DNA from: Candidatus Eiseniibacteriota bacterium
GTDB lineage: Bacteria > Eisenbacteria > RBG-16-71-46 > CAIMUX01
DNA length: 64,000 nt
Assembly (NCBI GenBank): GCA_016712505.1
Contig: JADJQY010000004.1
Coordinates: 310,001 to 374,000, forward strand
Direction of reading: 5' to 3'
The position numbers and the translations under genes were made by a program. Position 1 is the first letter of the stretch, and every line of letters starts with the position of its first letter. The notes under the pieces were generated by a model. That model saw nothing but the letters and a program-made list of their open reading frames with translations, was not told the origin of the DNA and did not search any database. Below are positions 32,544 through 41,680 of this stretch, in pieces.

Positions 32544-35422
32544 GGGGCCGCACTCGGAAGCCCCTCAGAGGTGCAGTTGGGGCCATGCGAGGAACATCTC
32601 ACCCAAAGAAGGAGGAACGTTCGTCGGAAGGCTAACCGATATCCCGAGTCGGAAAGGTGCGGCAAAGGGCGCGTCTCCGTGCTGAAGGCACACCGCCGTG
32701 GTGGTCGAGCGCGCGGTCCGCTGCGGAGCGCGCTTGGTTGGGACAAGGGCCCGTGGCGTGGGCGGGTGCGCGCGTGCCGGCGCGGGCCACGGTCGCGCGG
32801 GGGGGGGGGGGGGGTCGGCGGTCGGGGCGCAGGCGGCGCGGCGCGCGCGGGGAGGGGCGGCGCACGCGGGCGCGCGGGGGCGGGCGGCCGGAGCGGCGAG
32901 AGGGTGGCAGGGGGGCGCGCGCAGGCTGCGGTCCCGCCGCGGGCTGTGAGAAAATGTGAACAGGGTGTGCAAGGGGGGCGGCGGCGTCCGCCGGAGGGGG
33001 GGGGGGGCACATGCAATGATAGCCCTCGCGGGGGGGGGGCGCGGGCTGAGGGCGCGCGCGGAGCTGCGTGTGTCGCGCGGGGGTGACGCGAGGCACGGGG
33101 CCGCGCACGCAGGCGGCCGGTGCGGGGCAGGGGGGGGGGCCATGCCGGCGGCGATCCTCGCACCTGTTGTTCCGGGGGGGGGGGGGGGGGGCCGGGGCGG
33201 TGCGCGCGTCCGGAGTCCAGGGGTCGATAGAGGGGCGGGTGCAACGGGGTCGCCGCGTGCGTTTACGAAGACAACATGGAACGAGAAAGGCGACCCCGGT
33301 TTGGGAAAAGGTTCCGGTCTCCCTAGGTCATTGCCGTCGAGGCGGCGGCGGCGGCCGGAGCCGGGCTGGGGTCGGGCGCGCGGGTGCGGGAGGTGCCGGC
33401 GCCATCGTCGGCGGGTTGGCCTTGGGGCGGGCGCTGGCGCGGGGGGGGGCGGGCGGCCGGGCCGCGGGGCGGCTCCGCCGGGCGGGCCGTGTCCCGCGGC
33501 GCGCGTCGACGTGGGCGTGCGGCCGCCGGACCCCAGCGCGCGGCCCGCGCCCGCGCGGCGCCGGCGCCGTCTGCGGGTCCCGCGGCGCGCGAGCTGGTCC
33601 CCGGGCCTGCGCTGCCGGGCTCGCCCGGCGTGCTGCGTTTGCTCCGCAGGGGACTAATGGTCGTCGACGATCTCGCCCGCGGTTCCGGTCGGAGCCCGCT
33701 GGGGTTCCTGCAGGTCCACTCTGCGCAAATGCCTACGGCAGGTCCGCGGTTGTGTTTCCCCAAGACCTGTACCACCGGCCATCCCGTTCCCGTCTCCAGG
33801 CACAGCGTGACACGCGGGAGCTCGTCCGGCGCCGACGTGCTGCCGGCTGTCGTCGCCTCTTGCCGGAGGGAACAGGGCGCGCCCGCCGTCCCTCCACCGG
33901 TCGGGTTCTCCCGTTCAGCCGGCGGGTGCCTGGGGGCGGCGCGGCTCGTGTCGGGTGCGGTGGCTCGGCGTCCGTGGTCCGCGGCTGCCTTCGCACACTG
34001 TCGGATCGGCGCGGTGGGGCGCACCGAAGGAGCGCGAACGTCTCAATACTGCACCGACGCACACCTTGTCCGGGGCGTGGAGCGCCGCGGTCCGGGGCTG
34101 CGGCCTGGGCCGCCTGCGCCGTGGTTGACACGGAAAGTGCTTTATACGACTGACGGCCGTACTGCTTACTCCGCGCCAGGGCACTCGCAAGGACCCACAC
34201 TCTCCGAGACACACGCTGCCGGTACCGCTGGCTAACACAAAAAGGCGTTGATGCCGGGACGCTGGATTCGTCGCAAGTGCGCATCCGCGCACGTTCAAGT
34301 AGCAAGCATCCTTGTGGGATTGCGCTCGAGGTGCGACGTTTGGCAGAGAGCCCAAATCGTCGCGGTCAGAAAATCCCGGGTGCCGCGCTCTGCCGCAAGA
34401 CGCGCTGTCGGCGGTTCCTTGCGTCGCGTTCGAGGTGCGGCGCCTGTGCGCCCGGCTTCCGGTTCGCCCGCCAGAGCGGGGTGGCGGCGCTCGGGCGCCC
34501 CGTTTTGCCGGGCGCGGTATTGCATCGCTTGTCGGCGCGCAACGCGGCTCCTAGACGAGCATCGCCTGTTTGAGCCCGCGATCGTACTCCTTTACAGACT
34601 CCCGAAAAGGGATCAGTGCGTTTTCCCGACAAGATCGGCCGTCTTTCGTGGTTGCGGGACCGGGTGGGGGGCCTTCGCGCCGCACGCCGGCGGCGCCTGT
34701 CCGGGCTGTGGCGCGTCCGCGGCCGGGCGGCGCGCCGGCGACTCCATCTCCCGTCGTGCGCAGACACGGGCGCGTGCGGGTGCCCGCGGACGTTGCGAGC
34801 GTCCACCCGTCCGCCGCGGCTGTTGGCGCCGCGGCGGTCCTAGTCGAGCCCTGGTGCCTGTCACGGCCGGGTTGGTTTGTCGGATGAGTCGCCTTGGCGC
34901 GGTGCGCGTGCGTAGGATCTCTAAAAGAGGGCGTGCGAGTTTGCGGCTCGTCCGTGGGCCGAGCCGCGGGTCGTCTTCCGTTCGCGTCGTGCGTGTCGGT
35001 CGGCAGGGTCCGTCTTCAGCTCGCTGTGTTGGGGCCGACGGACCGGTGGTCCCCACAATGAGCGGCTGGCTGCGCGGCCGTGCTGAGGCGTTCGAGGCGC
35101 GTTCGGTGCTCGCCGCAGAGCAGGTGGCGCCGGCCGCCGGGAGCCCCTCTACCTCGCAGCGCGGCAGAGTCGAGGCGAGTCGTGTTCGGGCGCGTTCGGT
35201 CGCGCGCCGCGGCGGCGTGTGCGCCGCCGGGTTCGCTTGCGCAGCTCTGCCGGTGTGCGCGAGCAGGCGGGGGGTTGGCGCCGGCGCCGCGCGGCCGCCG
35301 GTTCTAGCAGTGGCGTCCGGGCTTCCCGTTCTTCTCGGATGCCGCCGAAATCTCGCGGTCCGAGACCCCTAGGTCGGAAACATGCTCAGATGAACCATGA
35401 CGACGCAACTCCCCCAGCTCCC
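32544..35422. other. 2.9-kb region without recognisable genes
   Basis: Between the HTH gene and the anti-sigma gene no frame on either strand gives a protein with family-like motifs; the long open frames (for example 32432-33244 minus, 33068-34153 plus, 34248-35372 plus) are Arg/Ala/Pro/Gly-rich translations of GC-rich sequence with conflicting overlaps. The part 32.7-33.5 kb is extremely G-rich on the + strand. The part 33.6-35.4 kb is less skewed but still non-coding in appearance. No tRNA, rRNA, repeat family or terminator was recognised. Either true non-coding DNA, or unreliable sequence hiding genes. Confidence 0.55.
32799..33449 (+). repeat. cluster of long G-runs on one strand
   Basis: Uninterrupted G-runs at 32799-32814 (16), 32996-33007 (12), 33030-33039 (10), 33131-33139 (9), 33174-33191 (18) and 33441-33449 (9). 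No C-run of similar length occurs here and no comparable run was noticed elsewhere in the window. Confidence 0.9.
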
Positions 35423-35674
35423 CTACCCCGCCCTCCCCTCCTGCCGCGCGCGGAGGATCGCCTGGATCAGATCCTCGGGCACGTCGGCCGGAACGGCGTC
35501 GCCTTCGCAGCAGAGAGCCTTCCGCCCCATCGCGCGCACGGCGCGGTAGCTCTGGATGTAGTTGGCGCAGGGGGGGCAGTCGCGCATGTGGCGCTCGAAG
35601 GAGTCGCGTTCTTCGGGGGGGAGTTCGTCCTCGAGGTACTGCATGAGGAACTCGAGCAGTTCACGACACTTCAT
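35423..35674 (-). CDS. zinc-finger anti-sigma factor
   Basis: 83 residues: MKCRELLEFLMQYLEDELPP, then HMRDCPPCANYI, the H-x3-C-x2-C zinc motif of ZAS-type anti-sigma domains. No membrane segment, so it is a cytoplasmic regulator, possibly redox- or zinc-responsive. It lies downstream of the ECF sigma gene on the same strand, separated by about 100 bases containing an 18-bp tandem repeat. Confidence 0.88.
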   Translation of the reverse strand: MKCRELLEFLMQYLEDELPPEERDSFERHMRDCPPCANYIQSYRAVRAMGRKALCCEGDAVPADVPEDLIQAILRARQEGRAG

Positions 35675-35706
35675 GCGGAGGCCCCTCGCATTGATTCTCT
35701 CCCACT

Positions 35707-35768
35707 CAGGGTTGCCCCACCGGTCAGGGTTGCCCCACCGGTCAGGGTTGCCCCACTGGTCAGGCTTG
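35707..35768 (-). repeat. 18-bp tandem repeat between sigma and anti-sigma genes
   Basis: Units (plus-strand reading) CAGGGTTGCCCCACCGGT at 35707-35724 and 35725-35742, one with a single change at 35743-35760, and a partial fourth copy to 35768. It starts 33 bases upstream of the anti-sigma ATG, so copy number could change the leader. Confidence 0.92.
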
Positions 35769-35777
35769 CGCTCCTGC

Positions 35778-36437
35778 TCACCGTGATCCCTCGTCGTTGG
35801 GCGCGTCGCCGGACGCGTCCGGGGGGTGCTCCGGCACGCCGAAGCGCGGCAAGAGGAGTGTTCGCAGAGCCTGGCGCGCGCGGTGGAGGCGGATCTTCAC
35901 GGCGTTTTCGCTGACTCCGAGAATGCGGGCCGTCTCCTCGGTATTCAGTTCTTCGATGTCGCGCAGCAATAGAACGTTTCGGTAGGTGTCGGGGAGGCGT
36001 TCGATCGCCTGGCGCACGAAGTCTCGATCCTCGGAGCGCTCGAGGTCCGCGTCCTGGCGCCCATCCCACTCGAAGGCGGGATTGACCCGGTGCGCGTCCT
36101 CGCTGAACTGCGGCAGGAGATCCTCGATCGACTCCTCCGGCTTCCGCCGCCGGCGCCGCAACTTCATCAGCGATGCGTTGACCACGATGCGGTGCAGCCA
36201 GGTGGAGAGGCGCGCGTTCCCCTCGAAGTTCTGGATCGACTTGAACGCGGAGATGAACGCCTCCTGGACGGCGTCGCGCACGTCGTCCTCGCTGCTCAGG
36301 AAACGCCGGGCGACGGCGAGCATCCGCGGGCTGTGCTCCCGCACCAGTTCCTCGAATGCGGCATCTTCGCCCTGGCGAAGGCGGTCGACGAGCAGGCTCT
36401 CGGGGTCGACCGGAACTGCGTTGGGGGTAGGTGCCAT
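35778..36437 (-). CDS. ECF-family RNA polymerase sigma factor
   Basis: 219 residues. Region 2 includes EELVREHSPRMLAVARRFL, DDVRDAVQEAFISAFKSI and NARLSTWLHRIVVNASLMKL. Region 4 includes AIERLPDTYRNVLLLRDIEE and LNTEETARILGVSENAVKIR, LHRARQALR. The extension between the two regions is acidic. Likely controlled by the zinc-finger protein encoded next. Divergent from pgi across about 195 bases. Confidence 0.95.
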   Translation of the reverse strand: MAPTPNAVPVDPESLLVDRLRQGEDAAFEELVREHSPRMLAVARRFLSSEDDVRDAVQEAFISAFKSIQNFEGNARLSTWLHRIVVNASLMKLRRRRRKPEESIEDLLPQFSEDAHRVNPAFEWDGRQDADLERSEDRDFVRQAIERLPDTYRNVLLLRDIEELNTEETARILGVSENAVKIRLHRARQALRTLLLPRFGVPEHPPDASGDAPNDEGSR

Positions 36438-36632
36438 GGGGATAAGGCGTAGCCGTTGCCGGGGGGCTGGGTCAAGCGGCCTTAAGGATCCCGCCCCTCC
36501 CGGTCGATAATTTCCCTGCGGCGTGCGCCGAGCGATCGTGGCAAACTCGCGCCCCGAACGCGCCCACAGACCGTGCCGCCCGTACTGAATCCGGGGACAA
36601 CCTCCCCGGCGCCGCCAAGAAAGGGGCCGATC

Positions 36633-38381
36633 ATGAGCCAGGATTCCAGGACCGCCGGAGCGGTCACCCGGCAGCAGGCGTCGCTACCCGCCTCCATGGA
36701 GAGCCAGATCGACGCAACCCTCGCCTCGTGGCAGGAGCAGGACAAGGTGGCCCGCCTCTGGCAGCGGGATCCCGGGCTCTGGACCGGCGCGGACGAGGGT
36801 CAATGGCTGGGCTGGCTGGACATCGTCGCGCAGATCCGGGACCAGATCTCCTCCATGGAGGAACTGGCCCGCGAGGTGGCGAAGGAGGGGTACACCCACT
36901 GCCTCCTCCTCGGAATGGGCGGATCGAGCCTGTGTCCCGAGGTGCTCAAACGGACCTTCGGGGCGCTCCCCCAGCGGCCGGAGCTGTTCGTTCTCGACTC
37001 GACCGACCCGGCGCAGGTACTCGCTTTCGAGAAGAAGGTGGACCTGACGCGCTGCCTCTTCGTCGTATCGAGCAAGTCGGGAAGCACGCTGGAGCCGAAC
37101 CTGTTCCTGCAGTACTTCCTCGATCGTGCAAAGACCACGGTGGGACCGGCGGAGGCCGGTCGACGCTTCGTGGCCGTGACCGATCCGGGATCGAAGCTCG
37201 AGGCGGTGGCGAAGGCGGAGAACTTCCGTCGGATCTTTGCCGGCGTCCCTTCGATCGGCGGGCGGTACTCGGCCCTCTCCGCCTTCGGCATGGTACCGGC
37301 AGCCGTGATGGGGCTCGACCTGAAGCGCTTCCTCGACACGGCCCAGGGCATGGTCGACGCCTGTCGCGCGCCGGGCGCGGAGAATCCGGGGCTGGCGCTG
37401 GGGGTCACCCTCGGCGTGGCCGCCCTCGCGGGACGGGACAAGCTGACCCTCCTCACCTCCCCGGGAATCGGAGCTCTGGGTGGCTGGCTGGAGCAGTTGA
37501 TCGCGGAGTCCACCGGGAAGGAAGGCAAGGGGATCATTCCGGTTGACCTCGAGCCGAAGACCGCGCTGGCGCACTACGGGAAGGACCGGATCTTCGTCTA
37601 TCTGCGGCTCGCGACCGCCCCCGATCCGGCGCAGGAAGCGACTGTCGCCGCGCTCGAGACCGCGGGGCAGCCGGTGGTGCGCATCGCGGTGCCGGGCACC
37701 TATGACATCGCGGCGGAGTTCTTCCGCTGGGAGTTCGCCACCGCCGTCGCCGGCGCGGTCCTCGGCATCCACACCTTCAATCAGCCGGACGTGGAAGCCT
37801 CGAAGATCGAGACGCGCAAGCTGACCGAAGCTTACGAGGCGACCGGCGCCCTCCCGTCGGAGGCGCCGATCCTCGAGGACGCCGGACTGAAGCTCTACTC
37901 CGATCCTCGAAACGCGGAAGAGATCGCGCGCCTGGCAGGCTCGGAGAAGACGCTAGAAGGGTACCTCCACGCCCACCTCTCGAGGGTCAAGCCGGGCGAC
38001 TACCTTGCGCTCCTGGGTTACATCGAGATGAACAGCGCGCATGAAGCCGCCCTGCAGGAGATTCGCGCCTCGGTGCTGGAGGCCAAGCGGATTGCTACCT
38101 GTCTGGGCTTCGGCCCCCGATTCCTTCACTCGACGGGACAGGCGTACAAGGGCGGACCGAACAGCGCGGTGGTGTTGCAGATCACCTGTGATGATGCAGT
38201 AGCCTTGCCCGTCCCGGGACAGGACTACACCTTTTCGGTGGTCAAGGCAGCGCAGGCGCGTGGCGACTTCGAAGTGCTGGCGGAGCGCGGTCGCCGTGCC
38301 CTCCGGGTTCACCTCGGGGCAGACACGATGGCCGGACTGCACCGGCTCCGCGCCGCGATCACGACCGCACTCAAGGCATAG
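36633..38381 (+). CDS. pgi: glucose-6-phosphate isomerase (Tal-Pgi-type isomerase without transaldolase part)
   Basis: 582 residues from ATG 36633. SIS-type folds with LLLGMGGSSLCPEVLK, FVVSSKSGSTLEPN, GGRYSALSAFGMVPAA and, at the end, HSTGQAYKGGPNSAVVLQIT. These match the isomerase half of bifunctional transaldolase/phosphoglucose isomerases more than the Escherichia coli type enzyme; no transaldolase domain is fused. It interconverts glucose 6-phosphate and fructose 6-phosphate. Followed by gnd and glk in the same direction. Confidence 0.92.
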   Translation: MSQDSRTAGAVTRQQASLPASMESQIDATLASWQEQDKVARLWQRDPGLWTGADEGQWLGWLDIVAQIRDQISSMEELAREVAKEGYTHCLLLGMGGSSLCPEVLKRTFGALPQRPELFVLDSTDPAQVLAFEKKVDLTRCLFVVSSKSGSTLEPNLFLQYFLDRAKTTVGPAEAGRRFVAVTDPGSKLEAVAKAENFRRIFAGVPSIGGRYSALSAFGMVPAAVMGLDLKRFLDTAQGMVDACRAPGAENPGLALGVTLGVAALAGRDKLTLLTSPGIGALGGWLEQLIAESTGKEGKGIIPVDLEPKTALAHYGKDRIFVYLRLATAPDPAQEATVAALETAGQPVVRIAVPGTYDIAAEFFRWEFATAVAGAVLGIHTFNQPDVEASKIETRKLTEAYEATGALPSEAPILEDAGLKLYSDPRNAEEIARLAGSEKTLEGYLHAHLSRVKPGDYLALLGYIEMNSAHEAALQEIRASVLEAKRIATCLGFGPRFLHSTGQAYKGGPNSAVVLQITCDDAVALPVPGQDYTFSVVKAAQARGDFEVLAERGRRALRVHLGADTMAGLHRLRAAITTALKA

Positions 38382-38428
38382 GGACGATACAGGCACGAGG
38401 GAGCTCGTTTCGAATCGGGAGGACAGCC

Positions 38429-39421
38429 ATGCAGATGGGAATGATCGGACTGGGTCGGATGGGCGGCAACATGGTGCGACGCCTGATGCGGGGGGGACAC
38501 AGCTGCGTCGGCTACTCCCCGATCAAGGAGGAGGTGGAGAAACTCACCGCGGAGGGGATGACCGGCGCCCACTCTCTCGATGAATTCGTTGCCAAGCTGA
38601 GCGCCCCGCGGACGGTCTGGATCATGGTGCCGGCGGGCGCGGCGACCGAGCAGACGGTGACCGAGTTGGCGCAGCGCCTCTCTCCGGGCGATGTGATCAT
38701 CGACGGCGGAAACTCCTACTTCAAGGATGACGTGCGCCGCGCGGCGACGCTCAAGGAGAAGGGGATCCACTATGCGGACGTCGGCACCAGCGGCGGCGTC
38801 TGGGGCATCGATCGCGGCTACTGCCTGATGATCGGCGGCGACACCGAGGTGGTGAAGCGCCTCGATCCGATCTTCCGCACCCTCGCTCCAGGCAAGGGAG
38901 ATGTCGGGGAGACTCCCGGCCGCCCGGCGAACCAGGGAACCGCGGATCAGGGTTACTTGCACTGCGGCCCGAACGGCGCCGGCCACTTCGTCAAGATGGT
39001 CCACAACGGGATCGAGTACGGCCTGATGCAGGCCTACGCCGAAGGGTTCGACATCCTGAAGAACGCGAACACCAAGGAACTCCCGGAGGCCATGCGCTAC
39101 GACATCCCGCTGGGTGAGGTGGCCGAGGTCTGGCGTCGCGGCAGCGTGGTCGGCTCCTGGCTGCTCGACCTGACGGCGATGGCCCTGACCGAGAATCCGA
39201 CCCTCTCGAAGTACACCGGTTTCGTGCAGGACTCGGGCGAGGGACGCTGGACGATCATGGCCGCGATCGAGGAGGCGGTGCCGGCGGATGTTCTCTCGGC
39301 CGCGCTCTACACCCGCTTCCGCTCCCGTCAGGAGCACACCTTCGCGGAGAAGATCCTCTCGGCCATGCGCGAGAAGTTCGGCGGTCACGTGGAAAAGCCC
39401 AGCGCGGAGAAGGCGGCCTAG
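38429..39421 (+). CDS. gnd: 6-phosphogluconate dehydrogenase, decarboxylating, short form
   Basis: 330 residues. Rossmann start MIGLGRMGGNMVRRLMRGG, then DGGNSYFKDD, YADVGTSGGVWGIDRGYCLM, the catalytic region GPNGAGHFVKMVHNGIEYGL and a helical C-terminal domain. The short (about 300-330 residue) form is typically a tetramer, often NAD-dependent. Oxidises 6-phosphogluconate to ribulose 5-phosphate and CO2. GGAGG lies ahead of the ATG. Confidence 0.95.
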   Translation: MQMGMIGLGRMGGNMVRRLMRGGHSCVGYSPIKEEVEKLTAEGMTGAHSLDEFVAKLSAPRTVWIMVPAGAATEQTVTELAQRLSPGDVIIDGGNSYFKDDVRRAATLKEKGIHYADVGTSGGVWGIDRGYCLMIGGDTEVVKRLDPIFRTLAPGKGDVGETPGRPANQGTADQGYLHCGPNGAGHFVKMVHNGIEYGLMQAYAEGFDILKNANTKELPEAMRYDIPLGEVAEVWRRGSVVGSWLLDLTAMALTENPTLSKYTGFVQDSGEGRWTIMAAIEEAVPADVLSAALYTRFRSRQEHTFAEKILSAMREKFGGHVEKPSAEKAA

Positions 39422-39424
39422 CCC

Positions 39425-40477
39425 GTGATTCTCGCGGGGGACATCGGCGGCACCAAGACCCATCTGGCACTGTTCGAAGTGGCGGCGGCGGCACCTGCGC
39501 CGCCGCGCGCGCGCCTGATCAAGAGGGCGCACGAGACCTTCGCCAGCCGGGAACACGAGACCCTGGACGGCATCGTGGATCAGTTCCTCGGTCGCCATAC
39601 CGATCGCCGCGAAGCCGGAGGCGGCAATCGCGGCGCACTGCACGCCTGCTTCGGGATTGCCGGTCCGATCCGGGATCAGCGGGTCGAGACGACCAACCTC
39701 CCGTGGCGCATCGACGCGCGCGAGATGGAGCGGAAGAATCAGCTCGACTCCCTGGTTCTGCTGAACGATCTCGAAGCGAACGCCCACGGGATCGCCATGC
39801 TGGGGAACGAGGATGTCGCGGTGATTCAGGCCGGCTCCCCCGAAGCGCGGGGAAACGGCGCGGTCATCTCGGCCGGCACGGGCCTGGGCGAGGCGGGGCT
39901 CTTTTGGGACGGGTCGGTACATCATCCGATGGCGAGCGAGGGAGGGCACGCCGACTTCGCCCCGAGCAATGAAATCGAGGATGAGTTGCTGCGCTACCTG
40001 CGCGCGCGGGTCGGAGGTCACGTGAGCTGGGAGCGGGTCCTCTCCGGCCCGGGTTTGCTCGATCTCTACTGTTTTCTCCGCGACACCGGACGAGGAGAGG
40101 AGTCCCTCGCGCTGCGCGAGACTCTCGCCGCCGGCGATCCTGGAGCCGTGATCTCGATCGAGGCCTCGCGCGATCCGAACTCTCTTCCCGGCCGCGCCCT
40201 CGACCTCTTCGTCTCTCTCTACGGTGCCGAGGCGGGAAATGTGGCCTTGAAGTTCCTCTCCGTCGGAGGGATCTGGATCGGCGGCGGCATCGCGCCGAAG
40301 AACCTCCCCCGTCTCAGCGACGGCCGCTTCCTTGCCGCTTTCCTGAACAAGGGGCGCCTTCGACCGGTGCTCGAGGCGATTCCGGTGCAGGTGATTCTGA
40401 ATCAGGAGACCGCCCTCCTCGGCGCCGCGAAGCGCGCCCTCCAGAGCGCCGATTCGCCGCCCGAAGCACGGGCCTAG
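39425..40477 (+). CDS. glk: glucokinase
   Basis: 350 residues, GTG start three bases after gnd. Begins VILAGDIGGTKTHLALFE (phosphate-1 loop). FGIAGPIRDQRVETTNLPW and LLNDLEANAHGIAML carry the substrate-binding N and D. AVISAGTGLGEAGLFWDG and SEGGHADFAP continue the Glk-type glucokinase pattern. Phosphorylates glucose to glucose 6-phosphate, the substrate of the isomerase in the same operon. Confidence 0.93.
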   Translation: MILAGDIGGTKTHLALFEVAAAAPAPPRARLIKRAHETFASREHETLDGIVDQFLGRHTDRREAGGGNRGALHACFGIAGPIRDQRVETTNLPWRIDAREMERKNQLDSLVLLNDLEANAHGIAMLGNEDVAVIQAGSPEARGNGAVISAGTGLGEAGLFWDGSVHHPMASEGGHADFAPSNEIEDELLRYLRARVGGHVSWERVLSGPGLLDLYCFLRDTGRGEESLALRETLAAGDPGAVISIEASRDPNSLPGRALDLFVSLYGAEAGNVALKFLSVGGIWIGGGIAPKNLPRLSDGRFLAAFLNKGRLRPVLEAIPVQVILNQETALLGAAKRALQSADSPPEARA

Positions 40478-40555
40478 GCTTTCGCCCGGCCGAGGCGAGA
40501 CGGGCCGAGCCGGGCCGGGCGGACGTGCGACCCTCGCCGAAAGAAATCATGTGGT

Positions 40556-40610
40556 GTGTCCATCGTGCTGGACACGCACATCCAGCACGTTGGACAAGTG
40601 CACGTTTTTC
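40556..40610 (+). terminator. overlapping hairpins and T-run after the pgi-gnd-glk operon
   Basis: GTGTCCA (40556-40562) pairs with TGGACAC (40569-40575). CGTGCTGGA (40564-40572) pairs with TCCAGCACG (40581-40589). The two share bases, so they exclude each other. GTGCACGTTTTTC ends the region (T-run 40605-40609). Confidence 0.5.
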
Positions 40611-40683
40611 TGATCGGCTCGCCCCCCCCAAAGGGCGACCTCGGATCATGGAACGAAGCCCGCCCGAGCCGGCGCCAGCCCGA

Positions 40684-41472
40684 TCAGGTGCGCACGATCT
40701 GCCAGACGCCGTTCACCTTGGCCCACCATTGCCCCAGCTCGAGCGTCTCGTCGTTCGGTGTGGTGGCACGGACCGGCGCGGCGCCGTCCTCCCCCGTGAC
40801 CTGAACCAGCCGACCATCGAGGAAGGTCTTGACCACGAGCTTGGGCATCGGCTTGAGCGTGGCGGTGCGGACCATGTCGTCGACTCCCCTGGAGAACTCG
40901 GCGAAAGCGTCACCGTACATCTCGACCATCTCGCGTTCGAAGATTTCGAACTTGGCATGGAAGGCCTTGGCGTCCTTTGCCTCCATCACGCTCCGGAGTT
41001 CCTTCACTGCCGCGGTCACCTCGGGCGCTGGACTTGCCACCACCGCGGCGTCGTACATCGCCCAGAGAGGCATTTCGACCGAGAGGGTCAAGGTGGTCGT
41101 CCCCTCCTTGGCGCTCTTCCCTTCGGCGAGCAGGGTGGGAGTCATGGCGGTGGGGTCGTCGACGATCTCGACCGTGAGGGAGAGTTCCCCCGACAGCTTG
41201 CGGCGGAAATCGACCTCGATCGTGTTCTCACCCGACCGAAGCCAGGGGGCCAGATCCATGGTGCTCGAGGCGGTGACGAACTCCGCGCTCACCGCCTCCC
41301 CCGCGGCCAGCACGGGTACCCCGTTGACCCGGGCCGCCACCTGGCCGCGGCTGTAGGCCAGGATCAGATGCGGGTGGGGAAGCGCATCGGCCACCGCCTC
41401 GAACGGCCCTCCGATCAAGAACAGGGCGCCGATCGCAAAGCCGCGCCGGAGCGCGTTGATTCCAGACAGCAT
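40684..41472 (-). CDS. exported protein of unknown function
   Basis: 262 residues from ATG 41472, with GGGAGGA five bases upstream. Signal peptide FAIGALFLIGGPFEAVADA. The mature protein has a beta-rich N-terminal part (LILAYSRGQVAARVNGVPVL, SGENTIEVDF) resembling a carbohydrate-binding or ligand-lifting fold, and a C-terminal part with helix FHAKFEIFEREMVEMYGDAF then QWWAKVNGVWQIVRT. No family recognised. It stands between two carbon-metabolism operons on the opposite strand. Confidence 0.75.
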   Translation of the reverse strand: MLSGINALRRGFAIGALFLIGGPFEAVADALPHPHLILAYSRGQVAARVNGVPVLAAGEAVSAEFVTASSTMDLAPWLRSGENTIEVDFRRKLSGELSLTVEIVDDPTAMTPTLLAEGKSAKEGTTTLTLSVEMPLWAMYDAAVVASPAPEVTAAVKELRSVMEAKDAKAFHAKFEIFEREMVEMYGDAFAEFSRGVDDMVRTATLKPMPKLVVKTFLDGRLVQVTGEDGAAPVRATTPNDETLELGQWWAKVNGVWQIVRT

Positions 41473-41680
41473 TCCAATCCTCCCAGTTTCCTCTGCCCAA
41501 CCAGCCACCCGGACTCACCCGGCCGAGACCTCTCCGGGCGGGCGGTTTGGGGATGGTAGCCGGACGGCGGTGGTGGTAGAAAGAACCCGGTCCAAGCCGC
41601 TACCCGGCACGCGAGTTGACACCTTGGGCCGCCGATCTTTCCCTCGGGGCCATTCTCGCCCCAAATAAGGAGTGCATGCC

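Noticed and set aside
32432..33244. 270-codon minus-strand frame rich in Pro, Arg and Ala
   Set aside because: It is the translation of the G-run region; overlapping frames on both strands look alike, so it has no coding signature.
34125..34148. TTGACA followed by TATACG as a sigma-70 promoter
   Set aside because: Spacing is only 12 bases and no gene follows.
34248..35372. 374-codon plus-strand frame
   Set aside because: Arg/Gly/Ser/Cys-rich with no recognisable block, helix or domain; length is expected by chance at this GC.
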